Shown here piece by piece: positions 8,054 to 18,538 of a stretch of 40,598 bases of DNA (the stretch's first letter is position 1; each line of letters begins with the position of its first letter). This DNA comes from JBEKTY01 sp049515555 (lineage in GTDB: Bacteria; Planctomycetota; Planctomycetia; Pirellulales; Thermoguttaceae), in NCBI GenBank assembly GCA_049515555.1, contig JBEKTY010000062.1, positions 1-40,598 on the forward strand. The letters run 5' to 3'. Position numbers and translations under genes: made by a program. The notes beneath the pieces are model-generated. The model was given only the letters and a program-made list of their open reading frames with translations, made no database searches and had not been told where the DNA came from.

Positions 8054-10308
8054 AAGGTGTCCGAAGGGGACAGTCCCATTTTCGTCGGACGAAAATCGGG
8101 ACAGTCCCCCATGTGGTGTCCGAAGCGCCAGGCCACACAGGTTTCCAGCAACAACAGTCCCAGCACGGCGTACAGCAGCTCGACGGGCAAGCGGCCGGCG
8201 CCGGCGATGGGGCCGGCCGAGCGGGCATCGGGGCCCTGCCACGTGGCGGGGTCCGTATAACGAATGCCCGGCCAAACGTCGTTTTCCAGCTCGTCGGCGC
8301 CGATGGCCGCCAGGTCGCTCTCGGCCCTGTCCGGGTTGACCGCGAAGCGCTGCTCCGCGCCGCCGGGCGGGCCCAGCCGCACCGTATATATCCCGCTCTT
8401 GAACGTCTCGGCGAAAGTCCAGGTGCGATAGTCGCCCTCGGTGCGGAGCGGGAGCGAGCGGGTCCGGCCGTCGGGCCGCTCGAGGACCACCGGCACTTCG
8501 CCCGCCGCGGCGGCCAGCGAGCCTGCCAGCGGCTCGCCCGCCTCGACGTTCCGCTGCTCGGCCGCGCCGCGCAGGCACCAGGCCAGGATCTCCTGCAGCA
8601 TGGGAACGTAACTGGGCCACAAGGGCCAGGCGGTCCACGACGGGTCGGCCGAAGTGGCCACCAGTACCACGTGCCCCCGCCGCACCGGCTGCTCGACCAG
8701 CAGCGGATCGCCGCCGGCCAGCCGCAGCACGACGCGGGCCGCCGCATCGCGGGGCACTTCGAGCTTGAAGTATTTCCAGACGGGCATGCTGAGCAGGCCG
8801 GCTTTCTCGTGCCCCGCAAACGCCCCCAGCATCGGATGCCGGTACCCCAGCGGATCGACGCGGAGCGGCTGCTGCACTTGGACGACCGTATCGAGGCGTG
8901 CGGGCATGATCCGCGGTGGGCCGGCCAGGCCGCCCAACTCGCGGTTGTAGCGCTCGGCTTGGACCTGGTCGCCCAGGAAGAACAACAGATTGCCGCCGTG
9001 GCCCAGGTAGGCCTCGAGCACCTTGGCCTCGCTGGCGGTGAACTGGGCGACGTTGGCCAGCAATACGCAGTCGTAGGCGGCCAGGGTGCGTTCGAGGATC
9101 GCGGTTTCGGCCGCGGTCTGGACCTCGATCGGCGGCCGCTCCAGCGGCCCGGCCTGCGGCGCCAGGGCCAGGGCCAGGTAATCGGCCGCGCCCTGGAACG
9201 GTTCGCCGGAGGGCCGCCCGTCGATGCACAGCACGCGGACCGACTGCCGCACGGGGACGACCAGGTAGCGATGGTTGTCGATTTCGAGCGGGTCGCCCTC
9301 GGCGCGGGCCTCCAGCACGTGGTCGCCCGGCGTGTCGAACCGCAGGGCGCGGAAATCGACCCCCGCCGAGCCCCCCGCCGGCACATTGACCTGCTGGCGG
9401 TCCGTTCGGCGGCCGTCGACGAGCAACTCGACGCCCTGGCGGTCCCGCGGCTGGCGGCCGAAGTTTTGCAGCTCGGCATGCAGGCTGAGGCTGCGGCCCA
9501 CGGTTACGACCGCCTCCGGAGTCGTCAGGGCCGTGAGGGCCAGGTTCTGGGCCGCCGGCTGGCCCACGTCGATCACGACCACCTCGGCGGCTTCCGCCAA
9601 CTCGGCGCACTGCCGGCGGAGGTCGGCCGAGGCGGCCGCGGCCAGGCGCGGGGCCCACGTCACCCGCTGCAAATCGGTCAGGAAGTAGACCTCGTGGCGG
9701 TCCAGGCGGGGGCCGTCGCGGCGGGCGGCCGCCAGCAGCTTGCCGACTTCGGACAGCGTGGCCGCCAGGTCCGCCCCGGTATCGAGCACCTCGACGTGCT
9801 CGATCTCCTCGCGGATGGCCGCCGCCTCGAAGGCCGGCGTACCCACCACCACCCGCGGCGGCGACGCCATCAACACCAGCGTGAAGGCGTCGCCGGGGGC
9901 ACTTTGGTCCACGATGCGGGCCGCCAGCTCCTTGGCCCGCTCCAGCCGGCTCTTATCCGTGGCCCGGTAGGCCATCGAATAGGAGACGTCGATCACCAGC
10001 AGGCGATGGGTCCGCCCGCCGGCGAGCATCGCCGCGCCGGAGCGCTCGACCGCCGGCTCGGCCACCGCCAGCACCACCAACACGATCACCAGCGTGCGCA
10101 GCGCCAACAGCAGCCATTGCTCGAGGCGAATCTTCCGCGCCTGCCGCTTCAAGGCGGCCAGCAGGTATTCCATGGCGGCCCAGGTCGTCTCCTGATACCG
10201 CCGCCGGCTGAGCAGGTGCACCACCAGGGGCGCAGCCGCCGCGGCCAGCCACCCCAACAGGGCCGGCTGCGCGATGGCCAGCGCGAAGATCGGCGGGACA
10301 GGGGTCAT
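8050..10308 (-). CDS. BatA-type VWA membrane protein
   Basis: A 752-residue protein. The first 85 residues form a BatA-type N-terminal domain with two helices (about 12-32 and 64-84) around the conserved HLLSRRRYQETTWAAM-like loop. A VWA domain follows, with MIDAS motif DVSYSM at 107-112 and FLTDLQ later. The remainder contains beta-sandwich and amidotransferase-like segments (ANVAQFTASEAKVLEAYLGHG) and a last helix near LLYAVLGLLLLETCVAW. Start ATG 10308 is preceded by a full AGGAGGTGA ribosome-binding site. The gene lies 9-10 bases after the DUF58 gene. Its last about 21 codons (from MGDCPDF to SPSDTL) are encoded by a 44-bp REP-like palindrome, and so is the stop region that overlaps the next ATG; the natural C-terminus was probably different. 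Role: metal-dependent protein contacts downstream of MoxR (family knowledge). Confidence 0.9.
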   Translation of the reverse strand: MTPVPPIFALAIAQPALLGWLAAAAAPLVVHLLSRRRYQETTWAAMEYLLAALKRQARKIRLEQWLLLALRTLVIVLVVLAVAEPAVERSGAAMLAGGRTHRLLVIDVSYSMAYRATDKSRLERAKELAARIVDQSAPGDAFTLVLMASPPRVVVGTPAFEAAAIREEIEHVEVLDTGADLAATLSEVGKLLAAARRDGPRLDRHEVYFLTDLQRVTWAPRLAAAASADLRRQCAELAEAAEVVVIDVGQPAAQNLALTALTTPEAVVTVGRSLSLHAELQNFGRQPRDRQGVELLVDGRRTDRQQVNVPAGGSAGVDFRALRFDTPGDHVLEARAEGDPLEIDNHRYLVVPVRQSVRVLCIDGRPSGEPFQGAADYLALALAPQAGPLERPPIEVQTAAETAILERTLAAYDCVLLANVAQFTASEAKVLEAYLGHGGNLLFFLGDQVQAERYNRELGGLAGPPRIMPARLDTVVQVQQPLRVDPLGYRHPMLGAFAGHEKAGLLSMPVWKYFKLEVPRDAAARVVLRLAGGDPLLVEQPVRRGHVVLVATSADPSWTAWPLWPSYVPMLQEILAWCLRGAAEQRNVEAGEPLAGSLAAAAGEVPVVLERPDGRTRSLPLRTEGDYRTWTFAETFKSGIYTVRLGPPGGAEQRFAVNPDRAESDLAAIGADELENDVWPGIRYTDPATWQGPDARSAGPIAGAGRLPVELLYAVLGLLLLETCVAWRFGHHMGDCPDFRPTKMGLSPSDTL
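8056..8125. repeat. REP-like 44-bp palindrome, copy A, with 11-bp flanking direct repeats
   Basis: The core 8066-8109 is an imperfect palindrome beginning ggggacagtcccattttcgt and ending cgggacagtcccc, centred on CGTCGGACG. It is identical to copy C (22777-22820) and differs at one base from the reverse complement of copy B (22301-22344). The 11-mer GGTGTCCGAAG stands on both sides (8056-8066 and 8115-8125), like a target duplication. It lies across the end of batA. Confidence 0.9.
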
Positions 10309-10318
10309 AAAGATCAGC

Positions 10319-10327
10319 TCACCTCCT
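10319..10327 (-). promoter_or_regulatory. strong Shine-Dalgarno for batA
   Basis: The minus strand reads AGGAGGTGA, a 9-base match to the 16S 3' end, and its last three bases are the stop codon of the DUF58 gene. It ends 10 bases before ATG 10308 and fixes that start. It is the clearest ribosome-binding site in the operon. Confidence 0.8.
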
Positions 10328-11205
10328 CGACGCCAGATAGCTGGACAGCGCCACCTCCAACGATTGATCGGTGCGGAACAGGACGTAGTCGATGCGGTGC
10401 TGGCGGCAGCCTTGCTTCAGCCGGAACAGATACTTATTGAATTCCTGCTGATAGGCCTTGCGCAACGCGCGGGGCTCGGCCAGCACCGTGGGCAGCCCTT
10501 CCAACCCGCGGAACAGCGTGGGCTGCTGGAAGGGGAAATCCAGCTCGGCGGGGTCCAGGACGTGCATCAGGAGCACCTCGTGCCGGCGGTGACGAAAATG
10601 CTTCAGGCCGGCCAGCAGGGCGTCCAGATCATCGAACAGGTCGCTGAGCACGATGACAATGCCGCGTTTTTTGAATCGCTCGGCCAGCTCGTGGAACAGC
10701 GGCCCGGCGGCCGTCTTTCGCCCCGGCTGGGCAAGGTCCATGACGTACAGCAGCTCCTTCAGGTGCGAAGGGCGGCTGCTGGCACGCACCAGGGCCCGGA
10801 CCTCGCGATCGAAAGTGACCAATCCCACGCTGTCCTGCTGCTGAAGGATGAGGTAGGCCAGCGCGGCCGCCGCCAGGCGGGCGTATTCCAGCTTCGACAT
10901 GGGGGCCTGCGGGCTGCGATAGCCCATACTCTCGCTGGTGTCCAGGAGCAGGTTGCAGGCCAGGTTCGTCTCTTCCTCGAACTGCTTCAGGTAGTATTTG
11001 TCGGTGCGGCCGAGCACCTTCCAGTCCAGATAGCGCAGGTCGTCGCCGGGCACGTACTCGCGATGTTCGGCAAACTCGATCGAGAAGCCGTGGAAGGGGC
11101 TACGATGCACGCCCGAGACATAACCCTCGACGATCTGCCGGGCCCGCAACTGGAGCCCTTCCAGCCGGGCCAGAACCTCCGGATCGAGATACTGCTGGGC
11201 ACTTT

Positions 11206-11209
<4 letters not shown>
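10319..11209 (-). CDS. DUF58 domain protein
   Basis: A 296-residue soluble protein with the DUF58 hallmark EFAEHREYVPGDDLRYLDW (about residues 45-63), then KQFEEETN and a VWA-like fold starting DTSESM (90-95). DUF58 proteins are encoded beside MoxR ATPases and are thought to work with them, though the reaction is unknown. The start is TTG at 11209, overlapping the TGA of moxR (TTGA). An in-frame TAG lies a few codons upstream, and no ATG occurs until well inside the conserved domain, so TTG is the only sensible choice. No membrane segment or signal peptide is seen, so it is probably cytoplasmic. Identification is firm. Confidence 0.93.
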
Positions 11210-12273
<1,064 letters not shown>

Positions 12274-12482
12274 GGTGGGGCTTTGGTCTTGGGACTTTGG
12301 TCTTGGGACTTAGGGCTTTGGTCTTGGGGCTTAGGGCTTTGGTCTCGGGGATTGGGGTGCGGGGATTTGTCGTAAACTGCAATTCGTTGGCCGGGGCCCG
12401 AGCCCCAAGACCCAAGACCCAAGCTCCAAGACCCACGTCCCACGTCCCAAGCCCCAAGCCCCAAGGCCCAAGGCCCAAGACC
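12274..12482. repeat. paired inverted arrays of TTGGTCT / CCCAAGAC units
   Basis: On the plus strand 12274-12350 is a run of ggctttggtcttggg-type units. After a spacer (tcgtaaactgcaattcgttgg) the sequence 12400-12482 is a run of cccaagacccaag-type units, the reverse complement of the first. The two arms can fold on each other. The left arm lies just upstream of moxR; the right arm and spacer encode the repeat-like C-terminal tail of the quinoprotein. Confidence 0.85.
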
Positions 12483-14874
12483 TGCCTCCGTCGGCTGCCT
12501 TCTGGCCGGGCGAGCGGGCCAGGGCGATCAGCTCGGTGCCGGTGGCCACCAGGAGCCGCCGGCCGATGGCCAGCAGGTTTCCGCCGCCCACGCCCAGCGG
12601 CGCCAGTTCGATTACCCGCCGGGGCTGGGCCGTGAGCTGGTCGAAGACGTATATCTTCTGCCGCGCGGGCCACAGCACGTCGCGGCCGGCCAGCACCCCG
12701 CGGCCGTAGCCGGGTCGGTCCGGCCCGTCGGGCCAGACGTGGCGAATACTGCCCCGGCCCGGGCCGGCCAGGCCGATCCAGTACAGCCGCTGCCCGCCGG
12801 CGATCAACTGCTCGCCCGCCACGCCCAGCAGGTCCACGATGTCCTCACACTCGGTGCCCGTCTGCCACAGAATTTGGCCCGTGGCGGCGTCCAGGGCGAA
12901 CAGTCGCGGGCTGTCGGCCGGGGCCGCCAGCAGCGTGCCGCGGAAGAACAGGCAGGGGTTCAGATCGCGTTGCCAGTGGGGCGCCAGGCGGAGCAGGCTG
13001 CCGCGGCGCTGGCGGGGATAGAGACTGACCCATAGCAGCCGGCCATCGGCGGCCGAGAGGGCCGCCACTGCGCCCAGGTTCGTGTTGCAGTACAGCGTGC
13101 CCTCGGCCAGCGTCAGGAGGGTGCTGGTGCTTTGGGGGAAGACTCCGCGGGCCGGGGTCTCGGCCCCGCAAATGAACCGCCGCCAGCGGAGCCGGCCGGT
13201 CGCCGCGTCGAAGCAGGCCACGTGGGCCTGCGGCCGCAGATCGCTGCGGCGCATGGCCGCCCAGACGCAGGGCCCCTGAACCACCGGCGCCCCTTCCAGC
13301 GCCCAGCCCTCCTCCGGCGTAACCTTCCACAGGAGCTTGCCCTCGGCCTGAAGGTCCAGGGCCACGAGGCTTCCCGGCACGGTCGGCCCCGCCGGCTGCC
13401 GCTGCGGCTGACTGGTCACGGCCGAGCCCATGCGGGCATAGAGCCGGCCGTCGGCGATGGTCATGGTGAATCGGGCCGTGCCCAGCGTGTCGGCCGGATT
13501 GGCCAGGGCCGCGGCCGGGCCCTCCCAGGCCTCGCGATAAATGGCCGCTCCGCCGTCGCCGAAGACCGCTTTGCCCGTCGCCAGCCGCAGGGCCCGGATC
13601 TCCCGCTGGTCGCAAACGAACACCCGATCGCCGACGACCACCGGATGATAGCCGAGCGGGGCGGCGTCGGCGGCCGGCGTGGCGGGCCGAATCTCACTGC
13701 CCGCCGGCTCCGCCAACCGCGGCAGGGGCACCCGCCAGGCCACGCCCGCCACGTCGATCGGCTCCGGCGCGATCTTGTTCCGCTCCGGCGAGCCGGCCAG
13801 CAGGGGCCAATCCTGGTCGGGCTGCGGCTCCGGCCACAGCCGGCTCTGGCCCAACAGCTCGCTGAGCGCCGCGACATAGCCCACCTCGCGGCCGCCGAGC
13901 CAGCCGCGGGCATCGGCGTGCAGGGCCGTCATTTGCGTCAGCTCCTCGCCTGCCCGAGCCGTGCTCCCTTCCAAGATCGAAACCAGCACGAGCCGCGCGC
14001 GGATCGCCGCCGGATCCAGGTGTGTATCGGGATAGCCGGGCCAGGCGGCGATTTGGGGATTTGGGGATTTGGGGATTTGGGGATTTGGGGGCTGAGGGAT
14101 TTGGGGATTTGGGGATTTGGGGATTTGGGGATTTGGGGATTTGGGGATTTGGGGATTTGGGGGCTGAGGGGCGAAAGGCGAGGGGCGAGTGGTGAGTGGT
14201 GAGTGGTGAGTGGCGAGTGGGGAAGCCGCCGCATTCTCCTTGTCTCCCTGTCTCCGCGTCTCCGCGTCTCCGCGTCTCCGCGTCTCCGCGTCTCCCTGTC
14301 CCTGCTCGCCGCTCGCCGCTCGCCCCTCGCCCCTCGTCACTGGCACGATCCGCTCCCAACACCAGCGGGCGGTGGTGAACTCCGCCGACTCCAAGGCCAG
14401 CTCGCCCAAGGCCAGCAGCGCCTTGTCGCCCCAACTGCTGGCAAACGCCCGCTCTACCACGTTGCGGAGCAGTTGTCCGTCGCGGCGGGCGATGCCCTCG
14501 TCGTACCACGACCGGGCAACCGGATCTACCCGGCTGCGATACAGCCGCAGCGCCTCGGCCGGCAGCGCCGCCAGTTGCATCTGGCAGGCATCGCTCAGGC
14601 TGACGTAACGCAACGGGCTGACGGCCAGCAGCTCGCCGCGAGAATTCTCCATCACCTGGCGGAGCGTCTCCACCGCCTCGTCCCATTGCCGATCGGCCAG
14701 ACAGGCCTTGACCCGCTCCAGGTGGGCCAGCACGGTCTCGTCGGCCCGGTCGAGCTGCACCGTATCGGCCAGCTCGAATTGGCTGCTGGTGGGCGGCCCC
14801 GCGGGCTGGGCCCGGGCCGAGCGGAGCCCACCGGCCAGTGCGACCGCCAGGACGACCGTGGCTAATCGACCCAA
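12331..14874 (-). CDS. secreted PQQ/WD-type beta-propeller protein carrying translated repeats
   Basis: About 847 residues. A signal peptide or anchor (LATVVLAVALAGGL, then ARAQ) precedes a TPR-like helical region and a quinoprotein-type beta-propeller with repeated blades such as VACFDAATGRLRWRR, AALSAADGRLLWVSL and FALDAATGQILWQTG. Such proteins are usually periplasmic; no enzyme activity can be assigned. The start is uncertain: the frame is open to ATG 15036, but 14,881-15,036 is interspersed repeat, so TTG 14874, just before the signal peptide, was chosen. About 100 residues (14,047-14,345) are translated octamer/heptamer arrays with period NPQIPKSP, and the C-terminus beyond about 12,480 (SWALGLGAWGLGRG...) is also repeat-derived. 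It is the first gene of the minus-strand block, 57 bases before moxR. Confidence 0.8.
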   Translation of the reverse strand: MGRLATVVLAVALAGGLRSARAQPAGPPTSSQFELADTVQLDRADETVLAHLERVKACLADRQWDEAVETLRQVMENSRGELLAVSPLRYVSLSDACQMQLAALPAEALRLYRSRVDPVARSWYDEGIARRDGQLLRNVVERAFASSWGDKALLALGELALESAEFTTARWCWERIVPVTRGEGRAASGEQGQGDAETRRRGDAETRRQGDKENAAASPLATHHSPLTTRPSPFAPQPPNPQIPKSPNPQIPKSPNPQIPQPPNPQIPKSPNPQIAAWPGYPDTHLDPAAIRARLVLVSILEGSTARAGEELTQMTALHADARGWLGGREVGYVAALSELLGQSRLWPEPQPDQDWPLLAGSPERNKIAPEPIDVAGVAWRVPLPRLAEPAGSEIRPATPAADAAPLGYHPVVVGDRVFVCDQREIRALRLATGKAVFGDGGAAIYREAWEGPAAALANPADTLGTARFTMTIADGRLYARMGSAVTSQPQRQPAGPTVPGSLVALDLQAEGKLLWKVTPEEGWALEGAPVVQGPCVWAAMRRSDLRPQAHVACFDAATGRLRWRRFICGAETPARGVFPQSTSTLLTLAEGTLYCNTNLGAVAALSAADGRLLWVSLYPRQRRGSLLRLAPHWQRDLNPCLFFRGTLLAAPADSPRLFALDAATGQILWQTGTECEDIVDLLGVAGEQLIAGGQRLYWIGLAGPGRGSIRHVWPDGPDRPGYGRGVLAGRDVLWPARQKIYVFDQLTAQPRRVIELAPLGVGGGNLLAIGRRLLVATGTELIALARSPGQKAADGGRSWALGLGAWGLGRGTWVLELGSWVLGLGPRPTNCSLRQIPAPQSPRPKP
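14047..14345. repeat. octamer GATTTGGG and GTCTCCGC arrays inside a CDS
   Basis: From 14,050 there are 5 copies of GATTTGGG, one GGCTGAGG, 8 more copies and another GGCTGAGG. A short run of gagtggt heptamers follows, then about 6 copies of an octamer reading gtctccgc, then ctcgccg units. All of it lies within the quinoprotein gene and is free of stops in the coding frame. The octamers translate with a 24-base (8-residue) period. Confidence 0.92.
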
Positions 14875-14880
14875 CAGGAA

Positions 14881-15205
14881 GGCGACGGACGACGGACGAC
14901 GGACGACGGGCGGGAAGCACCGTGCCGTCCCGTAGGGACGACTGAAAATAGCCCAGCAGTTCACTGCTGGGAAGACGGGCAACGTCGGAGTCCCAGAGTC
15001 CCGTAGGGACGATTGAGGGTGTGAATTTGTTCTCATTTTCAGTCGTCCCTACCGGGACGTTTGGCACGATTCCTTCAACCGAACCCCCAGCGATGAATCG
15101 CTGGGCTAGTGTCAGGTGCCCCTGGAGGGGCAAGAACCCGCCGGGTGCCACTGCTGGCTTGTCCAGCAGTGCCCGCAGCATGGGTGGGCAAGCCACCCGT
15201 GGCAC
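14881..15205. repeat. mosaic of short hairpins plus GACGGAC array
   Basis: Starts with heptamers of the gacggac type (14,882-14,910). Separate palindromes follow: tcccgtaggga, cccagcagttcactgctggg (about 14,952), gtccctaccgggac, cccagcgatgaatcgctggg (about 15,088), gcccctggaggggc, and a longer unit ggtgccactgctggcttgtc...agcagtg (about 15,139-15,167). The same modules, largely in the same order, occur at 25,480-25,690, and the last unit recurs at 28,972-29,050. Confidence 0.8.
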
Positions 15206-15486
15206 CCGATCCCGTTGTCTGCTCCCCCTTTCTTAACTGGCCTTAGCACGAATGGTGCGGCACTGGCTCCCCCCTTATTGACTCGCCGCGGTGGGAAGAA
15301 AGTATTGCCCGCCGGCCCAATTCTTAAATATAAGCGACGGCGGGATTTGAGAGAAGCGAGCCTGACCTCGGCTCCCCCGGCCCGTCCCTCCCCTTCCGCC
15401 GGCCACGGTGGTGGACTACAATCGCCAACCATCTGGCCGCCGCGGCGAGCGGCGGCGGCTTTACACGCACCGGCCGGTTCGAGTCT
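15206..15486. other. remainder of the purD upstream region
   Basis: No gene is seen. A weak sigma70-like pair, TTCCGC at 15,394-15,399 and TACAAT at 15,417-15,422 with a 17-base spacer, could drive purD, giving a leader of about 60 bases. The match in the -35 box is poor. The other open frames here and in the purD region are antisense shadow. Confidence 0.3.
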
Positions 15487-16764
<1,278 letters not shown>

Positions 16765-16767
16765 GAA

Positions 16768-16860
16768 ACGACGGGCGACGGACGACGGACGACGGACGAC
16801 GGACGACGGACGACGGGCGACGGGCGACGGACGACGGACGACGGGCGACGGACGACGGAA
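16768..16860. repeat. GACGGAC heptamer array downstream of purD
   Basis: About a dozen heptamers of gacggac with occasional gacgggc variants, starting a few bases after the purD stop. The same unit and strand orientation is found at 14,882-14,910 on the other side of purD. Bases 16,861-17,025 beyond it show no gene. Confidence 0.9.
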
Positions 16861-17025
16861 GCTCAAGACTTCGCCGTACCAGCCGGACAATCGGCACAAC
16901 CGCACCCGGCAGGGCCGCCAGATCCGGCAAGAGTCGATCCCCGTTGCGGCAGAATCCGCCCCCAGACCGATGGCGACTGGAAACCCGGCCGCTCGTACCC
17001 CGATAAATTTCAGGGGCAACCGCCG

Positions 17026-17613
17026 ATGGTTACCCTCGGGGGTAACGGTATGGACCCGCGAGTACGAATCCTGTCGGCAACCGGCGTCATCTTGGCCGGA
17101 TTGCTCTTGGCCCTGGCCTTCCGGCATCCGGCGGGCCAGGTGGAGCCGCCGGCGGCCGGCGCTGCCGAAGCGTTGGTAGTCCGCAAGCAGGCTGCGCCGG
17201 GCCTGGCGCCGCTGGTTGCGCCCGGCGAGGCGCCCGGCGGGCCCGGCTCGCGCGCGGCGGGTCCGCCGCCGGGGGGCCAACATGGGCCCACCGTTCTAAC
17301 GCCGCTCGAGGCGGCCACCGCGCCGCCCGATCTGCCCAAGTCATACCCCACAAACTGCCTGCCGGGCACTTCCCGCTGGGGCCGCTCGCTGGGCGCGATG
17401 ATGCCCGAGCCCGACCGCCCGCCCACCGCCCGCACGCACCGCATCGCCGACGGCGATTCGCTCGTGACGCTGGCCGAGCGGTACCTGGGCAGCCCGGACC
17501 GGGCCCTGGAGATCTTCGAGGCCAACCGCGACGTGCTCAGCCATCCGCAACTGCTGCCCATCGGCACGGAACTGAAGATCCCGCCGCAGAACCGCCCTGC
17601 CGGGCAGCCCTAA
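17026..17613 (+). CDS. LysM-domain membrane-anchored protein
   Basis: A 195-residue protein: one N-terminal helix (about residues 14-31, VRILSATGVILAGLLLALAF), a Pro/Gly/Ala-rich linker of about 100 residues, and a C-terminal LysM domain (about 137-187) with HRIADGDSLVTLAERYLG, IFEANRD and LLPIGTELKIP. LysM binds peptidoglycan-type N-acetylglucosamine polymers, so the protein probably tethers to, or organises, the wall from the inner membrane. Start ATG 17026 has AGGGG ten bases upstream; ATG 17050 (MDPRVRIL) is a good alternative. Between the two starts lies a perfect short hairpin (gttaccc / gggtaac). The stop codon overlaps the stop of the convergent zinc-ribbon gene by three to four bases. 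Confidence 0.85.
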   Translation: MVTLGGNGMDPRVRILSATGVILAGLLLALAFRHPAGQVEPPAAGAAEALVVRKQAAPGLAPLVAPGEAPGGPGSRAAGPPPGGQHGPTVLTPLEAATAPPDLPKSYPTNCLPGTSRWGRSLGAMMPEPDRPPTARTHRIADGDSLVTLAERYLGSPDRALEIFEANRDVLSHPQLLPIGTELKIPPQNRPAGQP

Positions 17614-18341
17614 ATGGGCTTGCTGCTCTCTTGAGTTTCCTGCTCGTGGCCGCAATGAGGGCAGACCGCCGCGATCTGGAGATGCTCGTTGCCGCACGTC
17701 GGGCACTGGATTACCTTTCCGCGGCGGCGGGCAAAGAGGTAGGCGACCAGCCCCATCCACCCGCCGGCGAATACTATGATGAACAACCAGACGACGCCCG
17801 ACATCCCGCCGGAGGGTTCCTTGCCCGAGGGGGAGCGGGACGGCTCTTCGTCAGGCCGTTGCGGTTGTCCTTCGCCCGGCCGCGAACTCGCACTAGCGGC
17901 GTCAACCTTGTTCATTGCGGCGAGCACCTCGTCCAGCGTGACTGTTTCACCCTCCGCGTCGGCGGGCACCGCGATCTGGTGCGTGGCGAGGCCGTCTTTG
18001 AACCCGGCCCTTCGTCCGAGTGCCAGTATCAGTGACTGGCTATTCCGCCCCCCCGACTGCGCCGCCGCCAGTATGGCCGTCTGGCGGTCTTCCAGCTCTT
18101 GCTTCACAGCCCGGGCGATCTCTTCGGATGTGGGGGTGCGGTCTTTGGAGACCTGTTCATGGAACTTGTCGGCAAAATGCAGGCCTTGCCGGTATCCCTG
18201 GTCATACCACGCCTTTGATTCGGCCGACGTGAGGGAACTCGGATCGAAGCTGATCACCTTGGGAGGCGCGGCTTCGGACCTCAAAGCAGCGACGGCCAGG
18301 GTCGCCGCAAGCGTTGCCAGAGCGAATAATGATCGGGCCAT
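17610..18341 (-). CDS. secreted-then-membrane protein with C-terminal zinc ribbon
   Basis: A 243-residue protein with a signal peptide (LFALATLAATLAVAAL, cleavage near SEAAPP), a mostly helical extracytoplasmic part (residues about 30-150), a charged Ser/Pro/Glu linker, one membrane helix (VVWLFIIVFAGGWMGLVAYLF, about 182-203) and a cytoplasmic zinc ribbon with two CxxC pairs (CPTCG and CPHCG) 15-16 residues apart. The family is not recognised; zinc binding is inferred from the Cys pairs. It is convergent with, and overlaps by its stop, the LysM gene. It may be co-regulated with, but is divergent from, the MazG operon whose promoter region starts about 140 bases away. Confidence 0.8.
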   Translation of the reverse strand: MARSLFALATLAATLAVAALRSEAAPPKVISFDPSSLTSAESKAWYDQGYRQGLHFADKFHEQVSKDRTPTSEEIARAVKQELEDRQTAILAAAQSGGRNSQSLILALGRRAGFKDGLATHQIAVPADAEGETVTLDEVLAAMNKVDAASASSRPGEGQPQRPDEEPSRSPSGKEPSGGMSGVVWLFIIVFAGGWMGLVAYLFARRRGKVIQCPTCGNEHLQIAAVCPHCGHEQETQESSKPI

Positions 18342-18480
18342 ACCCGCCGAACCTGCCTTTCTTTGAGCTGCCGAACTGCCGAGAACTGTTCGCCGCTACC
18401 CGGCCGCTGCCGCTTGGTGCGCCGCCATTATCCGTAAGTCGGCGGGGGGCGTCAATTATCTGCCGACACGAATCGCAGCA

Positions 18481-18511
18481 TTGACTGGCACACGGCGGCG
18501 GGCGGTAATAG
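18481..18511 (+). promoter_or_regulatory. possible sigma70-like promoter of the mazG operon
   Basis: TTGACT (18,481-18,486) is followed after 19 bases by TAATAG (18,506-18,511). GGAGG at 18,526-18,530 then stands 8 bases before the GTG start at 18,539. The -35 is near consensus, but the spacer is long; the assignment is tentative. Confidence 0.4.
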
Positions 18512-18538
18512 AATGGGGATGATCTGGAGGCAGCCCTC

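Noticed and set aside
5669..9658. Reading the second VWA protein as 1,329 residues
   Set aside because: Residues before MSGTLPLW are out-of-frame batA sequence; the ATGA overlap at 8053 gives a proper start.
5390..10440. Long plus-strand frames (775-956 residues) opposite batA and its neighbour
   Set aside because: They are antisense shadow created by GC-rich codon bias; they have no domains, while the minus-strand frames carry VWA and BatA motifs.
14047..14170. CRISPR-like regular array
   Set aside because: The 8-base units follow each other without unique spacers, and no cas gene is present.
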